A stretch of 13,614 nt of DNA from positions 1 to 13,614 of the forward strand of contig CAXRGH010000140.1 of the NCBI GenBank assembly GCA_964230195.1, in the 5' to 3' direction. Below the pieces are notes generated by a model. The model searched no databases. It saw only the letters and a list, made by a program, of their open reading frames with translations, and was not told where the DNA came from. Below are positions 1 to 7,501 of this stretch, piece by piece; within the stretch, counting starts at the first letter, position 1; each line of letters begins with the position of its first letter. A program made the translations under genes and the position numbers. This DNA comes from CAXRGH01 sp964230195 (GTDB taxonomy: Bacteria; Pseudomonadota; Gammaproteobacteria; Enterobacterales; Alteromonadaceae).

Positions 1-375
1 GGAATCAAAACCTTAGCAGAAGCGCAAGCACATTTAGTGCACGTTGATGGCGTTATGATGGGAAGAGAAGTTTATGCTAACCCAAGCATTCTCGCAGATA
101 TTGATCACCACATTTACGGTGGCGTTGAGCGTCCACTTGATTACCAAGCAGTTATTCAAAAGATGCAAGAGTATACGCATGACCAACACGCATTGGGTGC
201 AAAACCTTGGCATATTGCGCGACATATGCTCGGCCTATTTCAGGGCCGACCTGGTGCACGTCATTGGCGTCGATACCTGAGTGAAAATGGACCCAAAGCC
301 CCTGTGGGACAACCGATTTTACTCGAGGCCTATGACGCTATGATGGAAGCTGCGAGTTTTGCTCGTAAAAATTAG
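1..375 (+). CDS. dusA: tRNA-dihydrouridine(20/20a) synthase DusA, C-terminal part (5' end outside window)
   Basis: The reading frame is open from base 1 to the TAG at 373-375 and gives 124 residues, about the last third of a protein usually near 330 residues. DusA is an FMN-dependent cytoplasmic enzyme that reduces uridines 20/20a in the tRNA D-loop with NADPH. The visible part begins with the end of the TIM barrel: GIKT, then HVDGVMMGREVYANP, where the Gly-Arg stretch belongs to the FMN phosphate site. The helical tRNA-binding domain follows, with HMLGLFQGRPGARHWRRYLSEN, nearly the same as in E. coli DusA; this stretch separates DusA from DusB and DusC. The apparent GTG start at 37 is internal to the gene. 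No convincing terminator follows the stop. Family assignment is very secure; only the truncation limits the description. Confidence 0.96.
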   Translation, partial: GIKTLAEAQAHLVHVDGVMMGREVYANPSILADIDHHIYGGVERPLDYQAVIQKMQEYTHDQHALGAKPWHIARHMLGLFQGRPGARHWRRYLSENGPKAPVGQPILLEAYDAMMEAASFARKN

Positions 376-458
376 TATATTTCGCACTATATTGGTCAAA
401 ATTTAAAGTTGGTTGAAAGTGATAATAATTAAATCTAATAGAATCAGTGATTTAAGTT

Positions 459-474
459 TGGCATGAGTTTGGCT
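459..474 (+). promoter_or_regulatory. Candidate sigma-54 (RpoN) promoter for the PspC-domain gene
   Basis: TGGCATG-AGTT-TGGCT matches the -24/-12 pattern TGGCACG-N4-TTGCW with the GG and GC doublets at the required 12-bp offset (GG 460-461, GC 472-473) and a T-run after the -12 element. It deviates at two positions (C to T in the -24 box, T to G in the -12 box). Transcription would start near 485, at the foot of the hairpin at 486-504. In enterobacteria the psp operon is driven by sigma-54 with PspF, which makes the match more plausible in front of a PspC gene. A weak sigma-70 alternative is TTGAAA (413-418) with a poor -10 near 436. No PspF binding site was identified. Confidence 0.38.
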
Positions 475-522
475 TTTATTAAGTTGACGTGTGAACCACA
501 CGTCTTTAGATGACTTAATAAA
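475..522. repeat. Two nested inverted repeats in the PspC-gene leader
   Basis: Outer arms of 10 bp, TTTATTAAGT (475-484) and ACTTAATAAA (513-522), are perfect complements. Inside them is a second perfect repeat, GACGTGTG (486-493) and CACACGTC (497-504), with a three-base AAC loop. The right outer arm runs into the Shine-Dalgarno AAGGA (521-525). The inner hairpin could form in RNA or act as an operator. The outer pair would be only partly transcribed if the sigma-54 start is right, so it may act at DNA level or reflect another upstream promoter. The short T-run after the inner stem (505-507) is too weak for a good terminator of dusA. Confidence 0.7.
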
Positions 523-531
523 GGAAATAAA

Positions 532-744
532 ATGAAAGATGTAAATTATGTCCCCGGCACATTTGAACGAAACCCATCAGAGGCGATGATCACAGGTGTG
601 TGTGCAGCAGTTGCAAAGCGTTTGGGATGGAATAAATTGGCGGTGAGAATTGTCTCTCTCGTTTTGTTGCTGAATTTTACGCTAGTGGCCGGCCTTGCAT
701 ACATTGGTCTTACTCTTTCTATCCCAAAGAAGAATGGAATATAA
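532..744 (+). CDS. Small PspC-domain inner-membrane protein
   Basis: This 70-residue protein is almost entirely a PspC domain. After a short N-terminus come an Arg-Asn segment (R14-N15), the characteristic ITGVCAAVAKRLG helix (about 20-32), VRIVSLVLLL (38-47) and one hydrophobic span (about 40-63) ending in LSIPKK. In the phage-shock system PspC is an inner-membrane sensor that relieves inhibition of the PspF activator, but stand-alone PspC-domain proteins exist and need not have that role. No pspA, pspB or pspF is nearby. The ATG at 532 has AAGGA at 521-525, six bases upstream. It lies between dusA and the copper-chaperone gene, with 109 bp to the latter, so it is probably a separate unit. 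Domain assignment is good; the biological role is inferred only from the family. Confidence 0.85.
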   Translation: MKDVNYVPGTFERNPSEAMITGVCAAVAKRLGWNKLAVRIVSLVLLLNFTLVAGLAYIGLTLSIPKKNGI

Positions 745-853
745 GCGAAAAAAAAATCAGACTGCATTGCAATTTCCATCGATTTAACTCATTCTGACGT
801 TGATTTGGAGATATTGTCTAATTTCTTTCCAAGGAATATCAAGGGAATAAACA

Positions 854-1330
854 ATGCGTAACGTGTTTTTGCTACTGCTAGTAATGATGTCGAGTATGTC
901 ACATGCTGTACAATCCGTGGTTGTTGAAGGGGCTACCGTTCGGATTATGCCACCAACCTTAATGAACACAGCGGGTTACCTAAGCTTAACTAATCGAGGA
1001 AAGACAACCTTGAGTTTAGTTTCTGCATCCAGCTCTTTTGCGCAGAAAGTAGAGATTCATGGTCATGAAATGGTGGATGGTATAATGCACATGCTCAAGA
1101 AAGAGCGTGTATCTATCTCACCTGGTCAACAAGCAGTCTTTCAGCCCGGTGGTCTCCATTTGATGCTGTTTGGTATCAATCCTCATTATCGACATGTGGA
1201 GCAAATTGACTTGCAACTGACGTTCTCTGATGGCAGTGTCATCAAGGTTGATGCAAGTGTTGTGGGTGTAGAGACAAACGCCCATCAGCAACATAAAACA
1301 CACCAACACCATCATCACCAACATGAATAA
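854..1330 (+). CDS. Periplasmic copper chaperone, PCuA(C) family, with His-rich tail
   Basis: A 158-residue protein with a signal peptide (residues 1-18, likely cleavage after SHA) and a cupredoxin-like PCuA(C) domain. The family metal motif H-X10-M-X21-H-X-M is met exactly by H69, M80, H102 and M104, in the contexts VEIHG, GIMHM and GGLHLML. Known members carry Cu(I) in the periplasm, often to the CuA or CuB site of cytochrome c oxidase. The last 15 residues hold eight histidines (H144, H147, H150, H152-H155, H157), a tail that could bind extra Cu(II) or other metal. The ATG is preceded by AAGGGA (841-846) at good spacing. Five bases separate it from the next gene, so it probably heads a three-gene operon. 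No cytochrome oxidase or Sco gene is visible, so the client is unknown. Confidence 0.9.
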   Translation: MRNVFLLLLVMMSSMSHAVQSVVVEGATVRIMPPTLMNTAGYLSLTNRGKTTLSLVSASSSFAQKVEIHGHEMVDGIMHMLKKERVSISPGQQAVFQPGGLHLMLFGINPHYRHVEQIDLQLTFSDGSVIKVDASVVGVETNAHQQHKTHQHHHHQHE

Positions 1331-1335
1331 ACGAT

Positions 1336-2328
1336 ATGAAATTACCTATTAATCAATCAGTGTTTACGGGCGGTATTACCGCGTTTTTGCTTGTCTTTTT
1401 TGGACTTGTTTATTATTGGAGCCTCGAGCCTGACCAATTTAGCGTAGAGAAGAAGACCGCTGACTTTCTTTCTCAATCAGGCCACAAACCAACCACGGGA
1501 CAAGCGACGTCTACAGCACTCATTGAAGTTGCGAATACAGTGTTAAACAAACCCGGTGGCTACATTGCTAACGATATGTTACCGCCATTTGTGTTCATGG
1601 ATAACATGCCGGCGTGGGAGTTCGGTGCGATTGAAATGGTGAGAGATCTATCGCTGGCGATGCGTAAGGATTTTAGTCGCTCTCAATCTCAATCTATTGA
1701 AAATCCGCAGCTCGTAGTGGCACACCCAAAATTCAATATTGACCATAAAAATTGGTTGGTACCGTCTGCCGAATCCGAATATGAGCAAGCGGTTGAGCAG
1801 ATTGTTCAATACCGAGCGTCGCTGGGGCAATCGCAGCAATCAAATGCACAATTCTATGCCCGCGCTGATAATCTTAGAGATTGGTTGAAACAGACAGAAA
1901 AACGATTAGGTAGTCTATCACAGCGTCTCAGTGCCAGTGTTGGTCAGGACACTCTCAATACAGACCTAGCGGGGGACCCGAGTGCTAGTCAGTCAACTCC
2001 GTCGCCATCGCAATTTCAGTTGAAGACAAGCTGGTGGAAGTTAGACGATGTATTTTATGAGGCACGCGGTGCGAGTTGGGCGCTGTTGCACTTTCTTAAG
2101 GCAGTAGAATTGGATTTTGCTGACGTTTTAGAAAAGAAAAACGCATTGATAAGCTTAAGACAAATTGTTAGGGAACTCGAAGCCAGCCAACAAACGGTTT
2201 GGAGTCCTATGATATTGAATGGCGACGGTTTTGGCTTGCTAGCCAATCACTCTTTGGTGATGGCTAACTATATCTCAAGAGCGAATGCCGCATTAATTGA
2301 TTTAAACGAACTTTTACAACAGGGATAA
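1336..2328 (+). CDS. DUF2333 family membrane-anchored protein
   Basis: A 330-residue protein of the DUF2333 family, function unknown. It has one N-terminal membrane span (about 11-28) and a large soluble part that by topology should lie in the periplasm. The conserved family blocks are clear: GGYIAND (74-80), then DNMPAWEFG (89-97), VRDLSLAMR and the polar SRSQSQS (114-120), then a PSAESEYEQA region. A Ser/Pro/Gln-rich, low-conservation segment near 205-225 splits the domain, and WWKLDDVFYEARG opens the conserved C-terminal half, which continues with WALLHFLKAVELDF. The start lies five bases after the copper chaperone stop with no strong Shine-Dalgarno, suggesting translational coupling. It is followed four bases later by the barrel gene, so it may help an envelope process shared with these neighbours; that is inference only. 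Confidence 0.85.
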   Translation: MKLPINQSVFTGGITAFLLVFFGLVYYWSLEPDQFSVEKKTADFLSQSGHKPTTGQATSTALIEVANTVLNKPGGYIANDMLPPFVFMDNMPAWEFGAIEMVRDLSLAMRKDFSRSQSQSIENPQLVVAHPKFNIDHKNWLVPSAESEYEQAVEQIVQYRASLGQSQQSNAQFYARADNLRDWLKQTEKRLGSLSQRLSASVGQDTLNTDLAGDPSASQSTPSPSQFQLKTSWWKLDDVFYEARGASWALLHFLKAVELDFADVLEKKNALISLRQIVRELEASQQTVWSPMILNGDGFGLLANHSLVMANYISRANAALIDLNELLQQG

Positions 2329-2332
2329 CTTA

Positions 2333-3094
2333 ATGAAACGTTTAACAACTTTATCAACAATCATTGCAGCAATGATGGCAGCACCTACGGTTTCCGCAGA
2401 TACACTGCTTGGTGTTTATGTGGGAGGTCATGTTTGGGACATGTCAACCGAAGGTGGCATTTCAGATTCTGATAACTTACTCGATTTTGATTACAGCACC
2501 GAAAAGCAAAATACTATGTATATTGCGCTAGAACATTTTATTCCTCTCGTGCCTAACCTTAAAGTGCGTCAAAGTGAAATGAAAACAAGCGGCCAAGTCA
2601 ATTCAAGCTTGGAGTACACCTTTAACGGTGAGACCTTTGCGGCTGACTCAACGCTCGCATCATCATTTGATGTAACGAGTACAGATTTTGTCCTTTACTA
2701 TGAAATTTTAGATTTTGATGCAGCTAGTTTTGATGTTGGTTTAAACGTAAAATATTTAGATGGCACCGTTTCTCTTGCGAGCGTAGATGATGCGCAACAA
2801 GCAGACCCATTCGAATTTAAAGGTCCTGTTCCAATGCTATATGGTAAGGTTGAAGTTGGCCTTCCATTTACAGGGCTTGGCGCTTTTGCAGAGGTTAACA
2901 CTCTTTCTTTAGATGGTCAGTCTGTCTATGATTATCAGGCCGCAGTGGTCTATGAATTTCTTGATAACTTAGCGGTTGATGCTGAAGTGCAAGTCGGTTA
3001 TCGTGCAGTTGGTCTTGATTTAGACGACCTTGACGGTACCTATTCTGATCTAGAGTTCAATGGTTTATATGCCGGAATTCAACTTCATTTTTAA
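2333..3094 (+). CDS. TIGR04219-type outer-membrane beta-barrel protein
   Basis: A 253-residue protein with a signal peptide (1-22, cleavage after VSA) whose mature start, DTLLGVYVGGHVWDM, is typical of the TIGR04219 outer-membrane barrel family. The rest shows alternating hydrophobic beta-strand patterns and Asp-rich turns, and the chain ends in a C-terminal Phe (GIQLHF), the usual signal for BAM-mediated insertion of barrels. No substrate or partner is known to me for this family. The gene starts four bases after the DUF2333 stop; AGGGA at the end of the preceding gene serves as its ribosome site. Being last in a unit with a copper chaperone and an anchored periplasmic protein suggests a shared envelope role, which the sequence alone cannot define. 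Confidence 0.85.
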   Translation: MKRLTTLSTIIAAMMAAPTVSADTLLGVYVGGHVWDMSTEGGISDSDNLLDFDYSTEKQNTMYIALEHFIPLVPNLKVRQSEMKTSGQVNSSLEYTFNGETFAADSTLASSFDVTSTDFVLYYEILDFDAASFDVGLNVKYLDGTVSLASVDDAQQADPFEFKGPVPMLYGKVEVGLPFTGLGAFAEVNTLSLDGQSVYDYQAAVVYEFLDNLAVDAEVQVGYRAVGLDLDDLDGTYSDLEFNGLYAGIQLHF

Positions 3095-3113
3095 AGTTTA
3101 ATGCTTTTGCGTT

Positions 3114-3140
3114 ATAAAAGATTGTCATTCGGTCTTTTAT
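3114..3140 (+). terminator. Weak AT-rich hairpin after the barrel gene
   Basis: ATAAAAGA (3114-3121) and TCTTTTAT (3133-3140) are perfect complements, extendable by two G-U pairs to leave a seven-base loop. It lies 20 bases beyond the barrel stop and is the only candidate for ending the 854-3094 unit. The stem is AT-rich and no true T-run follows it, so termination would be poor; it may only be a processing structure. Confidence 0.3.
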
Positions 3141-3149
3141 ACATTTCTT

Positions 3150-3196
3150 AATATTGATTAATCTTGGGCCATCTAGGTTTAAGGTTGATCAATATT
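3150..3196 (+). promoter_or_regulatory. Leader hairpin abutting the cysJ start codon
   Basis: Bases 3150-3163 pair with 3183-3196 as 14 consecutive RNA pairs, two of them G-U. The outer nine, AATATTGAT and ATCAATATT, are perfect complements. The loop is 19 bases. The right arm ends directly before the ATG at 3197 and takes up the GG of the only Shine-Dalgarno-like AAGG (3181-3184). Folded, it would hinder initiation; as DNA, the palindrome could be an operator. The cys operons of enterobacteria are activated by CysB, but I cannot identify a CysB site by eye. Confidence 0.5.
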
Positions 3197-5008
3197 ATGT
3201 CTAAATCCGATCCCAATACAAATGCTCCAGGCGCAATACTCAGTGCCCAACAATGGCAGAGCTTATCTGCCACGATAAGTGACTTCAACCAGCATCAGCT
3301 CATCTGGGCGAGTGGCTATTTAGCTGGAAAAGCAGATGTTGGACTATCCATAGCGGATGCCAATATTTCGTCAGCCCCACAAACAGCAGTGTCGGAATCT
3401 GTGACGGTTCTTTATGCTTCCCAAACCGGTAATAGTAAAAGTGTTGCTGTGAATTACGCGGATAGCTTAAAAAGCCTCGGGTTTGAAGTTAGCGTAAGCA
3501 ATGTGTCTGACTATAATGTCAGACAATTAAAGAAAGAGCGCATACTCATTATTGTTGCTAGTACGCATGGAGAAGGTGAGCCGCCCGATGATGCGATGGA
3601 ATTTTACGAATTCATTCACAGTAAAAAAGCACCTAAGCTAAATGAATTATCATTTGCGGTATTGGGACTAGGCGACACTAGCTATGAGTTTTTCTGTCAA
3701 ACCGCTAAAGACTTTGACGTGCAGCTTGAAAAGCTTGGTGCAACACGTTTGCTCGAGCGGGTTGATTGCGATGTGGACTATGAGAGCGAAGTTACCAGTT
3801 GGAGCGAACAGGTTAACGAGGTTTTAAAGTCACGTTTATCACAGGCTCCAGCAGCTGAGGTGGTTACACTCCCGACAGCGACAGTCGGTGGTAGTCAATA
3901 TTCGAAAAATAATCCATTTGCAGGTACGTTTTTAGAGAGTCAAAAAATTACTGGACGCTTCTCCAGCAAAGACATTCGTCATATTGAAATAAGCCTTGAG
4001 GATTCCGGTTTAACTTACCAACCGGGCGACGCTTTGGGTGTTTGGTTTGAAAATGATGCAAAACTCGTTGACGAGCTGTTGTCGGTTCTTTCTATATCAA
4101 CAGAAGCAACCGTCACCTTGGACAATGAAAATGTATCGGTAAGACAGGCGTTGATCGAAAAATTTGAAATTACGCAAAGTTATCCCACTTTTGTCGAACG
4201 ATATGCAGATATTATCGAAAACGATGACCTCAAGCAGAAGCTGTCAGATAAGTCATCCTTGCGCGAATATTTGAAATCGTCTCAAATTATTGACATTGTT
4301 CAAGCGTACCCAGCGACTGTTTCTGCGAATGATTTTGTCTCTTGTTTACGTAAAGCAACGCCGCGTCTGTACTCAATTGCTTCAAGCCAAGCTGAAGTCG
4401 AAGATGAAGTTCATTTGACGGTTGGGCTAGTTGAAGCCGAAACCCAAAACGGCTTGCGCCAAGGTGGTGCTTCCTCATACCTTGCACAACGCATTGAAGA
4501 AGGCGCAAGTGTCAAAGTATTCGTTGAAGAAAATAACAATTTTAGACTGCCATCGTCTGGGGATACACCCGTTATTATGATTGGTCCTGGAACAGGTATT
4601 GCGCCGTTCCGTGGTTTCATGCAACAACGCGATGTTGACGCAAGTAATGGTGATAACTGGTTATTCTTTGGAAATCCAAACTACACTGAGGACTTTTTAT
4701 ATCAGGTAGAGTGGCAACGTTACGTCAAGAGCGGCCTTTTGGATAAAGTAACCCTCGCGTTTTCGCGAGACCAAGAACACAAAATTTATGTTCAAGATCG
4801 CATCAGAGAGAATGGTAAAACTTTCTGCGAGTGGCTTGAACGTGGTGCCCATGTCTATGTGTGTGGCGATGCAGAGCGTATGGCGAAGGATGTACATGCC
4901 GCAATGAAAGATGCCATCAGTGAGCATTTAAATAAGAGCCAAGAAGAGGCTGAAACCTATTTAACCGATTTACGCAAAGCGAAGCGTTATCAGAAGGATG
5001 TTTACTAA
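3197..5008 (+). CDS. cysJ: Sulfite reductase [NADPH] flavoprotein alpha subunit CysJ
   Basis: A 603-residue flavoprotein (E. coli CysJ has 599) that passes electrons from NADPH through FAD and FMN to the CysI hemoprotein for six-electron reduction of sulfite to sulfide. The N-terminal flavodoxin domain has the FMN loop SQTGN (75-79) and ASTHGEGEPPD. The FAD domain has PRLYS (389-393), and the NADPH domain has GPGTGIAPFRG (463-473) and YVCGDAERMAKDVH, ending in the conserved KRYQKDVY. The open frame extends back to a TTG at 3164, but ATG 3197 gives the family-like N-terminus MSKSDPN and better length. Its ribosome site is weak (AAGG twelve bases upstream) and lies in a hairpin. The stop TAA overlaps the cysI ATG by one base (TAATG), a coupled arrangement. 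Confidence 0.97.
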   Translation: MSKSDPNTNAPGAILSAQQWQSLSATISDFNQHQLIWASGYLAGKADVGLSIADANISSAPQTAVSESVTVLYASQTGNSKSVAVNYADSLKSLGFEVSVSNVSDYNVRQLKKERILIIVASTHGEGEPPDDAMEFYEFIHSKKAPKLNELSFAVLGLGDTSYEFFCQTAKDFDVQLEKLGATRLLERVDCDVDYESEVTSWSEQVNEVLKSRLSQAPAAEVVTLPTATVGGSQYSKNNPFAGTFLESQKITGRFSSKDIRHIEISLEDSGLTYQPGDALGVWFENDAKLVDELLSVLSISTEATVTLDNENVSVRQALIEKFEITQSYPTFVERYADIIENDDLKQKLSDKSSLREYLKSSQIIDIVQAYPATVSANDFVSCLRKATPRLYSIASSQAEVEDEVHLTVGLVEAETQNGLRQGGASSYLAQRIEEGASVKVFVEENNNFRLPSSGDTPVIMIGPGTGIAPFRGFMQQRDVDASNGDNWLFFGNPNYTEDFLYQVEWQRYVKSGLLDKVTLAFSRDQEHKIYVQDRIRENGKTFCEWLERGAHVYVCGDAERMAKDVHAAMKDAISEHLNKSQEEAETYLTDLRKAKRYQKDVY

Positions 5009-6726
5009 TGAGTGATCAAAACAAATTTAAAGTAGAAGGTAAGTTGGCTGTCAATGAACGCATCAAAGATGAGAGCAACTACTTACGCGGTACCATCGCC
5101 GAGGATTTGAAGGATGATCTGACTGGGGGATTTACCTCGGATAATTTTCAGCTCATTCGTTTCCACGGTATGTATCAACAGGATGATCGTGATATTCGAG
5201 CAGAGCGTGCTAAGCAGAAATTAGAACCTAACCACAATCTCATGTTGCGTGCACGCCTCCCGGGGGGCGTTATGTCCCCTGAACAGTGGATTGCAATTGA
5301 TAAATTTGCAGATGAACATACTCATTATGGCAGTATACGTTTAACGACACGTCAAACTTTTCAATTTCACGGCGTATTAAAGCCAAAACTGAAATTGATG
5401 CACCAAACCTTAAACAAAGTTGGTATTGATTCAATCGCAACTGCAGGTGACGTTAACCGAAACGTTCTATGTACATCAAACCCTGTTGAATCAAAGGTTC
5501 ATAAACAGGCGTACGATTGGGCAGTTAAGATTAGTGAACACTTACTACCTAAGACTCGAGCTTACGCAGAAATTTGGCTAGATGGAGAGAAAATAGAATC
5601 AACGGATGACGTTGTTGAACCCATTTTAGGTAAACATTACTTACCTCGTAAGTTCAAAACAACCGTGGTTATACCGCCACAAAATGATGTTGATGTACAC
5701 GCAAATGACTTAAGTTTCGTAGCCATTGCAGAAAACAATGAACTCGTTGGTTTCAATGTGCTTGTTGGCGGTGGTTTAGCCATGACACACGGTGATACCT
5801 CAACCTTCCCTCGTAAGGCCGATGACTTTGGATTTATTCCTCTATCGCATACCCTAGCCGTTGCTGAAGCAGTGGTGACAACACAACGCGATTGGGGAAA
5901 TCGTGTTAATCGTAAGAATGCAAAAACGAAGTACACACTCGAACGAGTCGGTGTTGAAAACTTTAAAGCTGAAGTTGAGAAGCGTGCTGGCATTTCGTTT
6001 GCTCAGAGCGCACCGTACGAATTCACTTCTAGAGGTGATCGTATTGGATGGTTAGAAGGCATTGACGGTAAGAATCATTTGACGCTATTCGTAGAGAATG
6101 GACGTATTCTTGATTTCCCTGGCAAGCCGTTGAAGACAGGTTGCCTTGAAATTGCAAAGATCCATAAAGGTGATTTCAGACTTACCGCGAATCAAAACCT
6201 TATTATTGCGGGTGTGGCTGACGAAGATAAAGCACAAATTGAATCTATTGCGCGAACTCATGGCTTAATCAATGATTCATTATCAAGTCAGAGAGAGAAC
6301 TCAATGGCTTGTGTTTCGCTACCCACATGTCCTTTGGCAATGGCTGAAGCGGAGCGATTCCTTCCAGATGCAGTCACACAAATCGAAGCTTTGCTAGCAA
6401 AACATAAGATGGACGATGATCCTATTATTTTTAGGATTACAGGATGTCCAAATGGCTGTGGTCGCGCCATGCTCGCTGAAGTTGGCTTGGTGGGTAAAGG
6501 TCCGGGTAAATATAATTTTCACATTGGCGGCGATCGTGCTGGCGAACGTATTCCACGAATGTACAAAGAAAATGTAGGCTTTGATGAAATTCTCTCTGAC
6601 CTTGATGTATTTATCGGGCAATGGGCAGGTGAAAAGCAAGCCAATGAAAGTTTTGGTGATTTTGTCATTAGAAAAGGCATTGTCAAACCTGTGATTAATT
6701 CAGCGAGTGATTTCTATGAAGCTTAA
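5008..6726 (+). CDS. cysI: Sulfite reductase [NADPH] hemoprotein beta subunit CysI
   Basis: A 572-residue hemoprotein that binds siroheme and a 4Fe-4S cluster and reduces sulfite to sulfide in complex with CysJ. The four cluster cysteines are intact in the order C-X5-C and C-X3-C: C435 and C441 (ACVSLPTCPLA) and C480 and C484 (TGCPNGCGR), one residue off the E. coli numbering. Basic residues expected around the substrate anion are present in RLTTRQTFQFHG and in NRNVLCTSNP. The length matches the family. AAGGA at 4994-4998 precedes the ATG, which shares its A with the cysJ stop. Its 3' end overlaps cysH. No siroheme synthase (cysG) is in the window. Confidence 0.97.
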   Translation: MSDQNKFKVEGKLAVNERIKDESNYLRGTIAEDLKDDLTGGFTSDNFQLIRFHGMYQQDDRDIRAERAKQKLEPNHNLMLRARLPGGVMSPEQWIAIDKFADEHTHYGSIRLTTRQTFQFHGVLKPKLKLMHQTLNKVGIDSIATAGDVNRNVLCTSNPVESKVHKQAYDWAVKISEHLLPKTRAYAEIWLDGEKIESTDDVVEPILGKHYLPRKFKTTVVIPPQNDVDVHANDLSFVAIAENNELVGFNVLVGGGLAMTHGDTSTFPRKADDFGFIPLSHTLAVAEAVVTTQRDWGNRVNRKNAKTKYTLERVGVENFKAEVEKRAGISFAQSAPYEFTSRGDRIGWLEGIDGKNHLTLFVENGRILDFPGKPLKTGCLEIAKIHKGDFRLTANQNLIIAGVADEDKAQIESIARTHGLINDSLSSQRENSMACVSLPTCPLAMAEAERFLPDAVTQIEALLAKHKMDDDPIIFRITGCPNGCGRAMLAEVGLVGKGPGKYNFHIGGDRAGERIPRMYKENVGFDEILSDLDVFIGQWAGEKQANESFGDFVIRKGIVKPVINSASDFYEA

Positions 6727-7453
6727 TTCAGTGTCTCAGGGAGCAGAGGGGTTTGACGTTAGTCAACTGCCCTCTGTGAATCAAATGCTTGAGTCTCAGT
6801 CAGCTCAAGCACGAACAGAATGGGCACTTGAACACCTTGATGACTCGGTTGTTCTGTCATCAAGTTTTGGTGTTCAGGCAGCTGTGATGTTGCATATGAT
6901 CACTCAGTATAAACCTGATGTTCCAGTAATATTGACGGATACGGGCTATTTGTTTCCTGAGACATACCAGTTTATCGACGAGTTAACGGAGCGACTAAAC
7001 CTCAATCTTCACGTGTTTCGCGCCAATAAGTCTGCCGCATGGCAAGAGGCCCGACACGGAAAATTGTGGGAGCAGGGTGTCGAGGGAATCAATAAGTATA
7101 ATCAGATGAATAAAGTTGAACCGATGCAGCGAGCCTTGTCTTCATTACACGCTAAAACGTGGTTTGCCGGCTTGCGACGCTCGCAATCTGATATGCGACA
7201 AAAGCTCGGTGTATTGCAGTCAGTTGGTCATCAAATTAAGGTTTATCCAATTATTGATTGGTCTAACAAAGACGTACACTACTATCTTAAAGAGCATAAC
7301 TTACCTTACCACCCGCTATGGGAACAGGGATATACTTCAATTGGCGACTCGCATTCAACTCGCCCCCAAACACTTGGGATGAGCGAAGAAGAAACACGTT
7401 TTAACGGCTTGAAACGTGAGTGTGGTTTGCATGAGTTTGGTGACGGTATCTAG
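6716..7453 (+). CDS. cysH: Phosphoadenosine phosphosulfate (PAPS) reductase CysH
   Basis: A 245-residue cytoplasmic enzyme (E. coli 244) that reduces PAPS to sulfite plus PAP using thioredoxin or glutaredoxin. It shows the nucleotide-binding SSSFG (48-52), LTDTGYLFPETY (73-84), WFAGLRRSQS (149-158) and the C-terminal ECGLH with catalytic C236. That is the only cysteine in the protein, so it lacks the CC..CXXC cluster ligands of APS-type reductases and belongs to the PAPS-specific branch. I prefer ATG 6716 to the in-frame GTG at 6707 because it gives the family length. It overlaps the cysI end by 11 bases, so the two genes are translationally linked. It supplies the sulfite used by the two preceding genes and closes the operon. 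Confidence 0.96.
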   Translation: MKLNSVSQGAEGFDVSQLPSVNQMLESQSAQARTEWALEHLDDSVVLSSSFGVQAAVMLHMITQYKPDVPVILTDTGYLFPETYQFIDELTERLNLNLHVFRANKSAAWQEARHGKLWEQGVEGINKYNQMNKVEPMQRALSSLHAKTWFAGLRRSQSDMRQKLGVLQSVGHQIKVYPIIDWSNKDVHYYLKEHNLPYHPLWEQGYTSIGDSHSTRPQTLGMSEEETRFNGLKRECGLHEFGDGI

Positions 7454-7501
7454 GTAATTATTATACTTTGGTATAGAATTTCACTTAACGACTGAAAATT
7501 G

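Noticed and set aside
421..440. Fur-box-like GATAATAATTAAATC upstream of the PspC gene
   Set aside because: Only one half resembles the GATAAT repeat; the second and third hexamers do not match, and AT-rich DNA gives such hits often.
3164..3196. In-frame TTG at 3164 as the cysJ start, adding 11 residues
   Set aside because: The extension lies in the leader hairpin, has no ribosome site, and makes the protein longer than the family; ATG 3197 gives a CysJ-like N-terminus.
5637..5993. 118-codon minus-strand frame inside cysI
   Set aside because: Lies wholly within a well-conserved cysI region on the opposite strand and has no family features; it is a shadow of codon use in cysI.
6707..6715. 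GTG at 6707 as the cysH start
   Set aside because: ATG 6716 fits the family length and has GAG at 6705-6707 at usable spacing; the three extra residues have no support.
7462..7475. TATAC-TTTG-GTATA as a cysH terminator
   Set aside because: Five-base AT stem with no T-run; it may overlap a -10-like sequence but no matching -35 was found.
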